Positions 52,590 through 61,329 of a DNA stretch of 64,000 nt are shown here, one piece after another. Within the stretch, counting starts at the first letter, position 1. The number at the start of each line of letters is the position of its first letter. The DNA is taken from positions 2,542,001 through 2,606,000 of the forward strand of contig NZ_CP051230.1 in assembly GCF_017792385.1 (NCBI RefSeq), in the 5' to 3' direction. Under the pieces are notes generated by a model. The model had not been told where the DNA came from. It was given only the letters and a program-made list of their open reading frames with translations, and searched no databases. The DNA is from Hyphomonas sp. (GTDB lineage Bacteria > Pseudomonadota > Alphaproteobacteria > Caulobacterales > Hyphomonadaceae). The position numbers were made by a program, and so were the translations under genes.

Positions 52590-54481
52590 GTACCTGGGGC
52601 TGGAAGTCAGCCTTTGTCAGCACATCAATGCTTTCCACAGTGGCCTTCATCCAGCCGGCTGGAGCTCAGGGGCTGGCTGAAGCACTGGACCTGCCGGATG
52701 AACTCTGGATCGGCGGGCGGTTAAAGCAGGGCGTCGGGGTCTATCTCGATCGGGACGGTGACGATACGGTCTGGGGCCCCGCACAGTTCACGGCCGAATT
52801 GCAGGCGGAGTGGACACCGAACCAGAATGTCACGGTGATTTCTGATTTCTGGCTACGCGGTGACTGGTACTACCAGCTCGATGACAGCGACATGGGATCG
52901 GGCATCCAGGACTTTACCAAGGCGCCGCCGTTTCGGGATCAGTTTGATTTCCTTCTCACTGAGAACGGTTCCTTGGCGCTTCCAGAGCCCTACGGAGATG
53001 ATGGATCTGAGAGCGAGTTCCTCGATGATTTCGAGGAAGACGTCATTCGGGAATTGTCTATTCTCCTCACTGACACCGAGGGTCGTGCGTCGTTGAAGCT
53101 CGGCAAGTTCCAGCGCGGTTGGGGGCAGGCTGACGGCCTGCGCCTTCTCGATATTCTTAATCCGCAGGATCTACGGCTTCGCGGTGTGTTCACCGATACC
53201 GAAGAACTCAGAATATCCCAATGGAGCGCTTCACTCACACTCGACATGGAGCCGCTCGGTGTGAGCGCACCTTTCCAGGCGATCGGCATGGACGATGCGA
53301 GCCTTGAGCTGTTCTTTACACCAGTGGTGCGTCATTCCGAGTTTGTGATCAATAATCCGACGCCGAGTTCGGCGTCTTCAGGCGGCCCGTTCGGATTTCC
53401 CTTTCCCGCACTCATCGAAGGTCAGTCTGGCTTTGGGATGCCGCTCCTGCTTGCCCGTCTCAACGAGGTCGAACCGGAAGAATGGGAAGATAATGAGATT
53501 GCCGCACGCTTGAAATTTAACGCGCTTGGCGGCCAGGCGACACTGAATGCCTTCTACGGCTTCCAAGACCTGCCGATCATCGTGAACACGGGCGGCACAC
53601 TTCACATCGGAACCTTTCTCGGTGACACAACTGCAGCCGGCGTTGTCAATGTGCCGCTGGACCTGCCGTCTACGATCGGAGCGATCCATGCGCCTGGGCA
53701 GTATGTGGATTTCATACAATCTCTTGCAGCTGGCACTGCAGCGCCTGGAGATTTTCCGCTGATCCCATTTGGATGCCTCGACATCCTGAACCCGGCCGGC
53801 GGCGGGGTGCCGTGTTCGGCGACGACTGATTTCGATCTCGACTATACATTCCGTCAGAAGACTTTCGGCTTTTCGTTTACCCGCGATATGACCGAGCTGC
53901 GACTCGGTCCTAAGGATGTCTCGCCGGTTTTACGGCTTGAGGCATCCTATGAGGTCGACAAGCCATTCAATCGCGGCGTTATAGACGACCCGTTCATACC
54001 CGGCCAACAGGCGGTCGGAACGCCAGCCTTGATTTCGACACGTGCCGATTCCGTGGCGTATCGTGACCAGATATCGGTGATGGCCGGATTTGACTTCAAT
54101 GTCTGGGTACCCGGCTGGGACACGCAGCGCAGCTCCATCTTCACGACGACGCAGTTTTTCGCAATCCATACAGAGGATGCCGACGGGTTGCTCTACCAGG
54201 CGCCTTATGCGCTGACGAATGTCGAAGATACGCAAGAATTCATGACCCAGACCTATTCGGTGGGCCTGTTCAACGATCAAGTCCTTCTTGATGGCCTTGC
54301 TATCTGGGACATGGACAAAGGAGGCGTAGCTTACCGCCAGCGGATTGACTTCACGGCAGCTGCCGGAAAGCTGAAGCCCCGCATCGAATTCGGCCTGTTT
54401 AACGGAAAAGACGAACAAGGTCTGCTCGGTCTCTATCGGGCGTCCGATTATGTCGAATTCTCGCTGACCTACCAATTCTAA
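52562..54481 (+). CDS. DUF1302 family outer-membrane-type protein
   Basis: 639 residues. It starts inside the transporter gene with an AGGGAGGAG site. A signal peptide (TSMLSTVAFIQPAGA) is followed by a beta-rich body with alternating aromatic residues (WTPNQNVTVISDFWLRGDWYYQL) and a final YVEFSLTYQF, an outer-membrane barrel ending in Phe. DUF1302 genes pair with DUF1329 and RND pumps in steroid, terpene and hydrocarbon clusters. Uptake or export of hydrophobic material through the outer membrane is likely but not proven. Confidence 0.87.
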   Translation: MDNRKISKLGTWGWKSAFVSTSMLSTVAFIQPAGAQGLAEALDLPDELWIGGRLKQGVGVYLDRDGDDTVWGPAQFTAELQAEWTPNQNVTVISDFWLRGDWYYQLDDSDMGSGIQDFTKAPPFRDQFDFLLTENGSLALPEPYGDDGSESEFLDDFEEDVIRELSILLTDTEGRASLKLGKFQRGWGQADGLRLLDILNPQDLRLRGVFTDTEELRISQWSASLTLDMEPLGVSAPFQAIGMDDASLELFFTPVVRHSEFVINNPTPSSASSGGPFGFPFPALIEGQSGFGMPLLLARLNEVEPEEWEDNEIAARLKFNALGGQATLNAFYGFQDLPIIVNTGGTLHIGTFLGDTTAAGVVNVPLDLPSTIGAIHAPGQYVDFIQSLAAGTAAPGDFPLIPFGCLDILNPAGGGVPCSATTDFDLDYTFRQKTFGFSFTRDMTELRLGPKDVSPVLRLEASYEVDKPFNRGVIDDPFIPGQQAVGTPALISTRADSVAYRDQISVMAGFDFNVWVPGWDTQRSSIFTTTQFFAIHTEDADGLLYQAPYALTNVEDTQEFMTQTYSVGLFNDQVLLDGLAIWDMDKGGVAYRQRIDFTAAAGKLKPRIEFGLFNGKDEQGLLGLYRASDYVEFSLTYQF

Positions 54482-54527
54482 GAAACTGGGCAAGAAGGCA
54501 GTCAACACATAACATTAGGAGGAATAC

Positions 54528-55931
54528 ATGAAACGATCGAGACTCATACGAGCCCTTCTGGGAGCCGTAAGCGCACTGGTACTGTCGTCACCAGCGCTCG
54601 CCGAAGAGGATTATATCGCGACCTGGAAAGCGTTCGCGGAAGAAACAGGCCTGCCTGAGCACAAAGCATGGGCAGATATGCTGGACACCGATGAAACGCG
54701 TGCCCTCGAACAGAAGTGGGCGGACTTTCGCGGCTACACCGCCTCGAGCCTGATCGAAGAAGCTGACATTCCCGAGGCGCTCAAGCCTGGCTTGATCATA
54801 ACCAAGGACAATATGGGTTCCATGCCGTGGCTTGAGGAATATTTGCCTCAATTCTGGATGGACCGACTGAATAGCGAATGGATGGGAATCCAGCAGATTC
54901 GAATCGTTCCGACAACGCATTATTATATGCAGGAAGCGATGCTGGATGCCACAATGGCTCTTGGTGAAGATCCGTTTACGATCAATGAAAAGGGGGAATT
55001 GGTCGACAGGGACGGCAATAATGGCAGTCTCACGCAAGCCGGACTTCCGTTCATCAATCCAGCGAACGGTGACGAGCTCAACTGGCTTTTCAATGCACAT
55101 GGTGTCGGGACGGAAGACCTTTGGTTCAATCCCGTGCAGATGACAGGGTGTAGTTCAAGCAACAGAGTCGAACGGTCTTATTCAGGCAATATCTGGTGGC
55201 GAAAGATGGCCGGACGGGTTGCTGCCCCGCCGCTTGGCAACGTTCCTGGATTTGAGGGTGTGAAAGAGGCCGGCGCTCTGTTGATCACCTCTCCACGTGA
55301 CGTTCGTGGACTTGCTGGTGTTCGCATCCGCTACGGTGATGCCGACAGGGATGATAATTTCAAGCTCTATATCCCGACATTACGGCGCACACGAACTTTG
55401 ACCGGGACAAACGGACAGGATCCCATCGCGCCATCCCTTGAGCTCACTTGGGACGAGTGGCGTAGTCAGTGGACCAAAACCGACAGGCGCAAGTTCAGCT
55501 ATGAAATGGTCGGCGAACGCTTCGTACTGGCTGCGCCCGAGGTCGGGGCAGCTTACGATCCTTACCGTCCCAATGAAGATCTTTGCTCGCTGTCGGGCAC
55601 AGTGGATCTCGAGCTTCGTCCGGTTTGGGTCTACGATATCGTGGATAAAACCAACAGCTACCAGTATTCCAGAAAGCGCGTCTTTGTAGATAAAGAACTC
55701 TACTATACGCAGTGGATGGAAATGTATGATCGCCGCGATAATCTCTGGCGGATTTGGGATGATTCCAGATGGTGGCAGCCGGAGACAGGTCGTGCGATGT
55801 GGCGCTCCGTCATCATCCCGAATCTCGTTTCCAAACGGCATACCTATCTTAGCATGTCGCCGGACTGGGCCGGCGCCCAGGGGATGAATAACTCCCTGTT
55901 TGATGTCGACCAACTGCGCGACCGTAGGTGA
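54528..55931 (+). CDS. DUF1329 family periplasmic protein
   Basis: 467 residues with a signal peptide (LLGAVSALVLSSPALA). The family pattern is seen in WRKMAGRVAAPPLGNVPGFEG, the tract PTLRRTRTLTGTNGQDP, and KRVFVDKELYYTQWMEMYDRRDNLWRIWDDSRW near the end. DUF1329 proteins have a LolB/lipid-binding-like fold in available descriptions and co-occur with DUF1302 and MMPL genes. Probably the periplasmic carrier of the same envelope system. Confidence 0.87.
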   Translation: MKRSRLIRALLGAVSALVLSSPALAEEDYIATWKAFAEETGLPEHKAWADMLDTDETRALEQKWADFRGYTASSLIEEADIPEALKPGLIITKDNMGSMPWLEEYLPQFWMDRLNSEWMGIQQIRIVPTTHYYMQEAMLDATMALGEDPFTINEKGELVDRDGNNGSLTQAGLPFINPANGDELNWLFNAHGVGTEDLWFNPVQMTGCSSSNRVERSYSGNIWWRKMAGRVAAPPLGNVPGFEGVKEAGALLITSPRDVRGLAGVRIRYGDADRDDNFKLYIPTLRRTRTLTGTNGQDPIAPSLELTWDEWRSQWTKTDRRKFSYEMVGERFVLAAPEVGAAYDPYRPNEDLCSLSGTVDLELRPVWVYDIVDKTNSYQYSRKRVFVDKELYYTQWMEMYDRRDNLWRIWDDSRWWQPETGRAMWRSVIIPNLVSKRHTYLSMSPDWAGAQGMNNSLFDVDQLRDRR

Positions 55932-56032
55932 ACCAGGCCGGAGGGGTGAGACAAACCGCTCGCCCCTCCGCTTTCTAGCCGATGGCAGGCGAACGCGGTC
56001 GGACAATCTTGCAAAAAATGGAGGAGGATAAA

Positions 56033-56350
56033 ATGACAAAACACCACGTAATTGGAGTATTCGCCAGTTTGAGTCTTGCTTTGTGCGCGGCTGAGACGGC
56101 CTCTGCAGATCCAGCGGAAACGTGCAAAGCGGGCGTGGCCACCGAGTCATTCGAGGGTGTCTCCGCGGATGAACTCGCCGGAGCGTGCGAATGCTTGGCT
56201 AAGGAAACCGAAGACAACGACGCGTTGCAATCAGAGATCATTGAGTTGTCCCCGCTGCCTATGGCCGAGCGGCTTGCCAAGGCCACGCCTGATCTTGCTG
56301 CCATCGCGCAGAAATGCTTCCCGGAAGCGGCGCTGAAAATCGAGGAATAG
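56033..56350 (+). CDS. Small secreted four-cysteine protein
   Basis: 105 residues from the ATG at 56033, chosen for the GGAGGAT site; a longer frame to 55982 lacks one. A signal peptide (HVIGVFASLSLALCAAETASA) is followed by an acidic, mostly helical mature protein with four cysteines (ETCKAG, GACEC, QKCF), which could form two disulfides. No family is recognised. It lies between DUF1329 and styD and may be part of the envelope system. Confidence 0.7.
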   Translation: MTKHHVIGVFASLSLALCAAETASADPAETCKAGVATESFEGVSADELAGACECLAKETEDNDALQSEIIELSPLPMAERLAKATPDLAAIAQKCFPEAALKIEE

Positions 56351-56382
56351 ATAGGCTGACTGCAGCCGAATAGGAGGATGAA

Positions 56383-57810
56383 ATGGATACCGTAGCTGAC
56401 GCTGAAGTCTTCGAAATGATGATCAATGGAAAGCAAAAGAAGGCCGGGCACTACGATAGTGTGCGCAACCCCGCAGATCTTTCCACGATCGGTTTCGCGC
56501 CACGCGGAGATGCCGAGGCGCTTGATGAGGCGGTAGCCGCTGCTCGCGCGGCGTTTGCGGACTGGTCGGGTCGTCCTGAGGCCGAACGGCAGGAAGCCTG
56601 TCGGGCGATTGCCAATATCATCGCTGAAAACCAGGCTGAACTCGCGAGACTTGTGACACTGGAGACTGGCAAACCACTCAAGGGTCTGGGAGCTGAGTTT
56701 GAGATTGGTGGGTGCATAGGGTGGTCACAGGCCACAGCTGAGTTTTCGCTACCGCCGACAATCCTGCAGGACGACGAAAATGCACGCATTGAACTGCGGC
56801 ATGTACCCGTCGGTGTGGTTGGCTCGATCACGCCATGGAACTGGCCGCTTCTTATCGCCGTCTGGCATATCCTGCCGGCGATACGAACCGGAAACACGGT
56901 CGTTATTAAACCATCTCCCTATTCCCCATTAGGTACCCTTCGGCTTGTCGAGTTAATGAATGAGGTCCTGCCGGCCGGAGTCGTAAATGTGGTCAGTGGA
57001 GGCAACGAGCTCGGTGCCCTGATTTCATCGCATTCAGATATCGACAAGATTGTCTTCACCGGATCTACAGCGACAGGCGAGAAGATCATGCAGGCTGCAG
57101 CACCGGGGATGAAGCGACTAACCCTGGAACTTGGAGGCAATGATGCCGGGATCGTCCTTCCGGATGCAGATCCAAGCGTTGTTGCGGAGGGGATATTTTG
57201 GGGTGCCTTCATCAATGCTGGGCAAACATGCGCCGCACTGAAGCGTCTTTATGTCCATAGCTCAATCTACGACGACGTCTGTGATGCGCTAGTTGCTTAT
57301 GCAAGTCAGGTCCCCATGGGGAACGGCTTGATTGAGACTAACGCTCTCGGTCCTTTGCAGAACCAAAATCAATTTGAAAAAGTGAAAGACCTTGTGGAGG
57401 ACGCCAAACGTAGCGGCGCGCGCGTCCTTACAGGCGGGTCTCCCCTAGGAAGCGGCTACTTCTACCCTGTGACCTTGTTGGCAGATGCCAAGGACGGAAT
57501 GCGGGTTGTTGATCAGGAACAATTTGGGCCGGTGCTTCCCATCATTTGCTACGATGAAATTTCAGAAGCAATTGAGAGCGCAAATCATCTGCCCTTCGGC
57601 TTGTGTGCGTCCGTATGGGGATCTGATAAGGACGCTCTTGCTGCCGTGGCTGACAAACTCGTTGCAGGCACGGTCTATGTGAACAAGCATGCCGATATCG
57701 CACCTCATGTTCCCTTCGGGGGCGTGAAGTCTTCGGGCTTGGGTGTGGAGTTCGGGATAGACGGCCTGAAAGCATATACAAACATCAAGGTAATCAACTG
57801 CGCGGCATAA
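56383..57810 (+). CDS. styD: StyD, phenylacetaldehyde dehydrogenase (aldehyde dehydrogenase family)
   Basis: 475 residues of the NAD(P)-dependent aldehyde dehydrogenase family. GSITPWNWPLLIAVWHILPAI and FTGSTATGEKIM form the cofactor site; the catalytic Glu is in LTLELGGNDAG and the Cys in NAGQTCAALKRL. PFGGVKSSGLGVEFG is the C-terminal motif. It is the only stand-alone aldehyde dehydrogenase in a cargo that makes phenylacetaldehyde, so it fills the StyD step; sequence alone cannot fix the substrate, and it is a little shorter than Pseudomonas StyD. A terminator follows. Confidence 0.82.
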   Translation: MDTVADAEVFEMMINGKQKKAGHYDSVRNPADLSTIGFAPRGDAEALDEAVAAARAAFADWSGRPEAERQEACRAIANIIAENQAELARLVTLETGKPLKGLGAEFEIGGCIGWSQATAEFSLPPTILQDDENARIELRHVPVGVVGSITPWNWPLLIAVWHILPAIRTGNTVVIKPSPYSPLGTLRLVELMNEVLPAGVVNVVSGGNELGALISSHSDIDKIVFTGSTATGEKIMQAAAPGMKRLTLELGGNDAGIVLPDADPSVVAEGIFWGAFINAGQTCAALKRLYVHSSIYDDVCDALVAYASQVPMGNGLIETNALGPLQNQNQFEKVKDLVEDAKRSGARVLTGGSPLGSGYFYPVTLLADAKDGMRVVDQEQFGPVLPIICYDEISEAIESANHLPFGLCASVWGSDKDALAAVADKLVAGTVYVNKHADIAPHVPFGGVKSSGLGVEFGIDGLKAYTNIKVINCAA

Positions 57811-57931
57811 TTCACAAAACCTGAAGCTGGTTGACCTGCTGTTCGGTTCAGCCAGTTGAAGGCTGTTAAGCGCCCTCTCGTTTCCTCCCAGGACTGCCTG
57901 TGTCCGCTCAGGTGAGTCCAACATAACTTGC

Positions 57932-57962
57932 CGGGGAAGGCTGAGCCTTCCCCGCTTTTTTT
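57932..57962 (+). terminator. Intrinsic terminator after styD
   Basis: CGGGGAAGGC and GCCTTCCCCG form a perfect 10-bp stem with a TGA loop, followed by CTTTTTTT. It ends the cargo transcript 120 bases after styD. The rest of the 57,811-58,098 gap shows nothing recognisable. Confidence 0.92.
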
Positions 57963-58098
57963 AGAAGAGGTTTATGGGTTTGCGGCTCGAAGCGCCCGCA
58001 CCCATTATGTGAGGCCTTAGGATTGATAGTTCATTGCTTTAGCGTTGGCGAGCGCGGAGGGCGTTGGAGCCGCCACATTTTATAACGTCCCACGCGCG

Positions 58099-59256
58099 TC
58101 ACTCGGGATTTGTGACACCTATCGCATGGGCCAATTCCGACGCAATTTTGTCGGCGGCGCTTATAGCTTGGAAATCAGCAAGATGTGCGTAGCGTGCTGT
58201 CGTTTGCGGTTGAGAATGGCCAAGCAGTTTTCCGACCATTGGAAGGTTCTCTCCGAGTGAGACCGCGCTTGATGCGAATGTGTGTCTGAGATCATGCAGG
58301 CGTACATCGTCCAGTTTGGCGGCTACCCTGATGCGTCGCCAGGGCTTCTGCATGTCGGTGAGATACTGTCCTTCGATCTGCCCCGTGATCACATAGGGGT
58401 TTCTGGCAAGGCGAGGGATAGCCTTGAGAACCGTAATTGCAGCATCGCCAAGATAGACGGTCTTTCGGCCGGTCTTGGAGTCGGGAAGCCGCAACATATT
58501 TCGTGTGAAGTCTACATGCTCCCACTTAAGCTTCTGAATCTCACTCAGACGGCAGCCGGTGAGGACAAGAAGCCTCACACATGCGACAGCAGATGGCGCG
58601 AAACTCTCCTCATCCTTCAGGGCCTCGCCGAGCCGGCCGAGTTCCTCGACCGAGAGAAACCGCTCGCGCTTGGTCTCCTTGTATTTCTTCACACCCCGGC
58701 ACGGATTCGAGAGTTCTGCGCGCATGCCCCAAAGTTCTGCCTGGTTGAACATAACAGAGAGCACTCCGAGCGTGCGATTGGCCTGATAGGGCTTCTTCCG
58801 AAGACCATGATGGAGAGACGCAACGTCTGTTCGGGTTATGTCTGAGATCAGATAGGAGCCCAGCTTCGGATTGATGAAGAGTTCAATCGAGCGCCGGTAT
58901 TCACGCTGCGTGCTTGGCTTCAAATGGGTGGGGACATATTCTTTCAGGAAGCGCGTCGACAGGGATTTGACTGTGCCGGTTTCCTTCACCTTCTTTTTCT
59001 CCGCGGTCGGATCGATCCCGACGGACAGGTCGTGCAGAATTTTCATCGCCTGCTTGCGGGCTTCTTCGGTCGTGAGAACGCCATGCTTGCCGATGGTGAT
59101 CCGGCGCATGCGACCACGCTCCCGTGACATGACAAAATAGGTTTTCCGGCCTGACTTTCGCACGCGCACGCCAAAGCTTTTCAGCGCGTCATCATAGTAG
59201 TCACGATCACGATCTTCCGGATACAGGATGTCCACGGAGCGTTTGGTAAGTTTCAT
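58099..59256 (-). CDS. int: Tyrosine integrase of element A
   Basis: 385 residues. An N-terminal DUF4102-like arm-binding domain (LTKRSVDILYPEDRDRDYYDDALKSFGVRVRKSGRKTY) is followed by a core-binding region and a complete catalytic domain: Arg236 (TGCRLSEIQ), Lys261, His321 and Arg324 (HDLRHTF), His347 (LLGHSQ) and the nucleophile Tyr356 (ARYAHL). It lies 290 bases from a tRNA-fMet 3' half that starts at the anticodon loop, so it should integrate the element at that gene. It appears intact. Confidence 0.95.
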   Translation of the reverse strand: MKLTKRSVDILYPEDRDRDYYDDALKSFGVRVRKSGRKTYFVMSRERGRMRRITIGKHGVLTTEEARKQAMKILHDLSVGIDPTAEKKKVKETGTVKSLSTRFLKEYVPTHLKPSTQREYRRSIELFINPKLGSYLISDITRTDVASLHHGLRKKPYQANRTLGVLSVMFNQAELWGMRAELSNPCRGVKKYKETKRERFLSVEELGRLGEALKDEESFAPSAVACVRLLVLTGCRLSEIQKLKWEHVDFTRNMLRLPDSKTGRKTVYLGDAAITVLKAIPRLARNPYVITGQIEGQYLTDMQKPWRRIRVAAKLDDVRLHDLRHTFASSAVSLGENLPMVGKLLGHSQPQTTARYAHLADFQAISAADKIASELAHAIGVTNPE

Positions 59257-59290
59257 GGCTGGGCTCCCGCGTTATGCAGATTTGAGCCGG

Positions 59291-59426
59291 CCTTCAGGCA
59301 AACCTGAAGGTCGGCGGGTCAATGAATGCTGCAGTTCCGGGGGCGGGGAAGCGATAACCTGAAGGTCCAGGGTTACAAAAGCCATGTCACAACCTGAAGG
59401 TCGCTCTGGGTTACACATGGGTTACA
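59291..59426. repeat. Direct repeats beside the attachment site (candidate integrase arm sites)
   Basis: AACCTGAAGGTC occurs at 59301-59312, 59356-59367 and 59391-59402, and again inside the tRNA half at 59552-59563. The second copy shares 14 bases (ATAACCTGAAGGTC) with the tRNA core. GGGTTACA occurs at 59370-59377, 59408-59415 and 59419-59426. The first copy also forms a hairpin with CCTTCAGG (59291-59298). This fills most of the gap between the integrase start and the attachment core, where arm-type sites are expected. Confidence 0.65.
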
Positions 59427-59546
59427 CCTCGCCGAGAACTGCTCAGAGAGCATTCGTTATCAGCAGGCAAAAAAGTCAATGATAACAAATCGCTGCGAGA
59501 GACTCTGGGAATTGTGGGGAGCGGGTGGGAAATCAAAATGCGCGCC

Positions 59547-59591
59547 CTCATAACCTGAAGGTCGTAGGTTCAAATCCTACTCCCGCACCCA
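59547..59591 (+). other. Attachment site: tRNA-fMet 3' half
   Basis: The sequence begins exactly with the anticodon loop CTCATAA and continues through CCTGA (anticodon stem), a T-arm (59564-59580, 5-bp stem, loop TTCAAAT), the acceptor strand TCCCGCA and CCCA. The 5' half of a tRNA is absent: the bases before 59547 do not form the pairing stem. It matches the alphaproteobacterial initiator tRNA pattern. It is therefore an att core, not a functional tRNA gene, and marks the right end of element A. Confidence 0.88.
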
Positions 59592-61134
59592 TCATAAGAG
59601 TAGTTTGGCCGTCCTGAGAAATCAGGGCGGCCAAATCGCCTTTTATAACAAGGTTGTATCCGCTCTCATTTTTGCGCGGCTCAAGGCAAATCCGTTGGAT
59701 TGTCTTCCTCAAGATTGATCGGACCTCGTCAGCATCAGGAGACGGGTCCGAAACCACTTCCACAAGTGAGCCAATTAGTTCGGCATACAGCTCGCCCGCG
59801 TTCGGATGAACGCTCACAACGGGCTCGCTGCCCATTGCCGCAAGTTTGGCCTCGTTCTCAGTTTTTTCTGCTTCCAGGGCGACCAGCTTTTGCTTGAGAG
59901 CAGTGGTCGCGATCCCTTCAGCAATTGCATCAACAATCCGGTCTATGCGCCTGCCGGCTTCAGCGATAGCCTTCTCAAGCTGAAACCGTTCGCTACAAGT
60001 AGCCTTCTGTTGGCGAACGAGTTCTGCATGAAACTCGCGTGCGGCCGCTTTCTGCGCATCAGGATGAAGCAAGGCATTGTTCAGTCCTGCGAGGACGCGC
60101 TCTTCGAGCTCTTTGGCCGCTATGGTTCGATTGTTCGAACAGGTGCCCTTCTCGCGTCTTGTCGAGCACCCGTACCGGTTCTGGGAAACAATCGACATCG
60201 GACCGCCGCAGACACTGCATTCCAGGAGCCCTGACAGGAGCCGCGTGGGTCGCTTTGCTCCACCACGTTTACGGGAGTGCCTTTGCTGGCGAAGCTTTAC
60301 AGCCTGCCAAAGTTCATCATCAACAATCCGAAGGTCCGGAACCTCATTGATAACCCATTCGCTTTCGGGGTTTGCCCGCATGCGCTTCTTGCCGGAGAAG
60401 GGATCCGTGACCTTGTGCCTGCGGTTCCATATGCGTCGGCCGATATAGAGTTCGTTGTTCAGGATGCCATTGCCGGCATGGACCTGTCCATTGATCGTTG
60501 AGGCGCGCCAGTCGGAACCGCGCGGCGCTGCGACACCTTCCTGGTTCAACATGGCCGCGATGCTTCTCGGAGACTTTCCTTCGACGAACAGCCGCATGAT
60601 CCGTCTGACGGTCTCAGCTTCATCTTCGTTGATGGTCAGGATGCCATTCTGCTCACCCGGTACGATGTCGTAACCGTAGCAATGTCCTCCGGCCGATCTG
60701 CCTGAATTCACAACTCCCGTCTGACCTCGGCGCGTCTTCTTCGCGAGATCGCGCAGGAACATCTCATTCATCACGCCCTTGAAGCCGACGTGCATGGAGT
60801 CGACTTCGCCTTCGGAAAGCGTGACGATCGACACGCCGTGAAAGGCGAGGATCTTGTAGATTGTTGCTGTGTCAGCCTGGTCGCGGGAGATGCGGTCGAG
60901 GGCCTCGGCGACAACCACATTGAATTGACCGTTCGCAGCGCCCCTTATCAGTTCCTGTATGCCGGGGCGCGTAACCATCGCGCCGCCCGAAATTGCGCGG
61001 TCTGAATAGACAATAGTTTCGGTCCAGGATTTCTGCTCAAGGTGTTGTCGGCAAAGAGCAATCTGGTCTTCGATTGAACGAATAGACTGAAGGTCCGACG
61101 AGTAGCGGGCGTAGATGGCGGCTTTTAGGGTCAT
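59548..61134 (-). CDS. Large serine recombinase of element B
   Basis: 528 residues. The resolvase domain has YARYSSD (catalytic Ser12) and EALDRISRD; a recombinase domain (GYDIVPGEQNGILTINEDEAETVRRIMRLF) and a zinc ribbon (CSVCGGPMSIVSQ... CSTRREKGTC) with a coiled coil follow. The last 13 residues (GAGVGFEPTTFRL) are the tRNA-fMet 3' half read on the other strand, and the stop TGA comes from its anticodon loop. So the natural end of the gene has been fused to the attachment site. Confidence 0.93.
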   Translation of the reverse strand: MTLKAAIYARYSSDLQSIRSIEDQIALCRQHLEQKSWTETIVYSDRAISGGAMVTRPGIQELIRGAANGQFNVVVAEALDRISRDQADTATIYKILAFHGVSIVTLSEGEVDSMHVGFKGVMNEMFLRDLAKKTRRGQTGVVNSGRSAGGHCYGYDIVPGEQNGILTINEDEAETVRRIMRLFVEGKSPRSIAAMLNQEGVAAPRGSDWRASTINGQVHAGNGILNNELYIGRRIWNRRHKVTDPFSGKKRMRANPESEWVINEVPDLRIVDDELWQAVKLRQQRHSRKRGGAKRPTRLLSGLLECSVCGGPMSIVSQNRYGCSTRREKGTCSNNRTIAAKELEERVLAGLNNALLHPDAQKAAAREFHAELVRQQKATCSERFQLEKAIAEAGRRIDRIVDAIAEGIATTALKQKLVALEAEKTENEAKLAAMGSEPVVSVHPNAGELYAELIGSLVEVVSDPSPDADEVRSILRKTIQRICLEPRKNESGYNLVIKGDLAALISQDGQTTLMMGAGVGFEPTTFRL

Positions 61135-61329
61135 GACCCTTTCCGATATGCCAACCTCGCATGATATCGCGCAAGCGCTTCGGCGAGCTCAATCGCCCAG
61201 GATGGGGCTATTTCCCCAGAAAATTCGTCCTCGGGAGGCTCAGTTTGTGTCGCGATCGCCTTTGGAAGGCGACCGCGAGGCACGAGTTTGGGGTATTTGC
61301 GGTTCACGGTCCGATAGGCAGAAGCTGAT

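Noticed and set aside
59521..59591. Intact tRNA-fMet gene
   Set aside because: Only the 3' half is present; the bases before the anticodon loop do not supply the 5' stem, D-arm or acceptor strand.
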